From positions 7,812,001 to 7,876,000 of the forward strand of contig CAVNZM010000004.1 of NCBI GenBank assembly GCA_963693365.1: 64,000 bases of DNA, written 5' to 3'. The notes beneath the pieces were generated by a model. That model was not told where the DNA came from. It searched no databases and was given only the letters and a program-made list of their open reading frames with translations. The position numbers and the translations under genes are program-made. The DNA comes from Amoebidium appalachense (taxonomy: Eukaryota; Ichthyosporea). This document shows, piece by piece, positions 63,919 to 64,000 of this stretch. The first letter of the stretch is position 1. The number at the start of each line of letters is the position of its first letter.

Positions 63919-64000
63919 GGCGAACAGAGAGAAGGCATGGAAGCAAATCCCCCCCCTCTTTACCCCCCTCCCAACCCCCCCCCCCCCCCCCCCCGCCCCA
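62750..64000. other. Low-complexity region upstream of the last visible TFIIE-beta exon
   Basis: CA-rich sequence with a pure (CA)n (62969-63025), a GA-rich block (63175-63440), a G-run (63668-63690) and (CA)n at 63848-63897. Presumably intronic. No exon was identified. Confidence 0.5.

Overview
This window is nuclear DNA from an intron-rich eukaryote. It uses the standard genetic code, GT-AG introns, non-LTR retrotransposons and an unusual load of simple repeats: (CA/GT)n tracts up to about 165 bp and homopolymer C, G, A and T runs up to about 50 bp. Septin, TFIIE-beta, an ADAL-type deaminase and a type I membrane protein on one contig fit a protist, alga or unicellular relative of animals or fungi. 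I cannot fix the phylum from the sequence. Nothing looks bacterial or organellar.

Layout. 0.36-1.17 kb: a minus-strand Gly/His-rich open frame of unknown function. 1.2-9.4 kb: gene-poor DNA with a degraded LINE (LINE-B), a 302-bp near-perfect palindrome made from LINE-associated sequence, and a 308-bp element with perfect 22-bp terminal inverted repeats. 9.4-18.9 kb (+): an adenosine-deaminase-like (N6-methyl-AMP deaminase) gene. 18.9-21.6 kb: intergenic. 21.6-35.4 kb (+): a roughly 20-exon septin gene with a Pro-rich N-terminal extension and a C-terminal coiled-coil-like tail. 35.5-42.4 kb: intergenic DNA with LINE-A and a second LINE-B copy nested beside it. 42.4-49.0 kb (+): a type I single-pass membrane protein with a jelly-roll-like ectodomain and a cytoplasmic tail carrying PSAP, PSAP and PPEY motifs. 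49.0-53.0 kb: intergenic, ending in a promoter-like region with paired inverted CCAAT boxes. 53.0-55.7 kb (+): a mannitol dehydrogenase-family polyol dehydrogenase. 58.4-62.7 kb (-): the 3' six exons of TFIIE-beta, with its 5' end outside the window.

Most gene models rest on reading phase carried across consecutive introns plus family motifs. Three genes show a phase break exactly at a G-run (44231, 53165 and 28152). Homopolymer length error or polymorphism is the simplest explanation. The genes look like unrelated housekeeping and surface functions, and no operon-like or gene-cluster logic is visible.

The less ordinary signals are: a repeat family whose five copies all end in a poly-C tract, all in sense orientation inside introns; a membrane protein with ESCRT/NEDD4-type tail motifs; a septin with good G1 and G4 motifs but no recognisable G3; a decayed partial copy of a TFIIE-beta exon in its own intron; and (GT)n/(CA)n tracts at intron ends.
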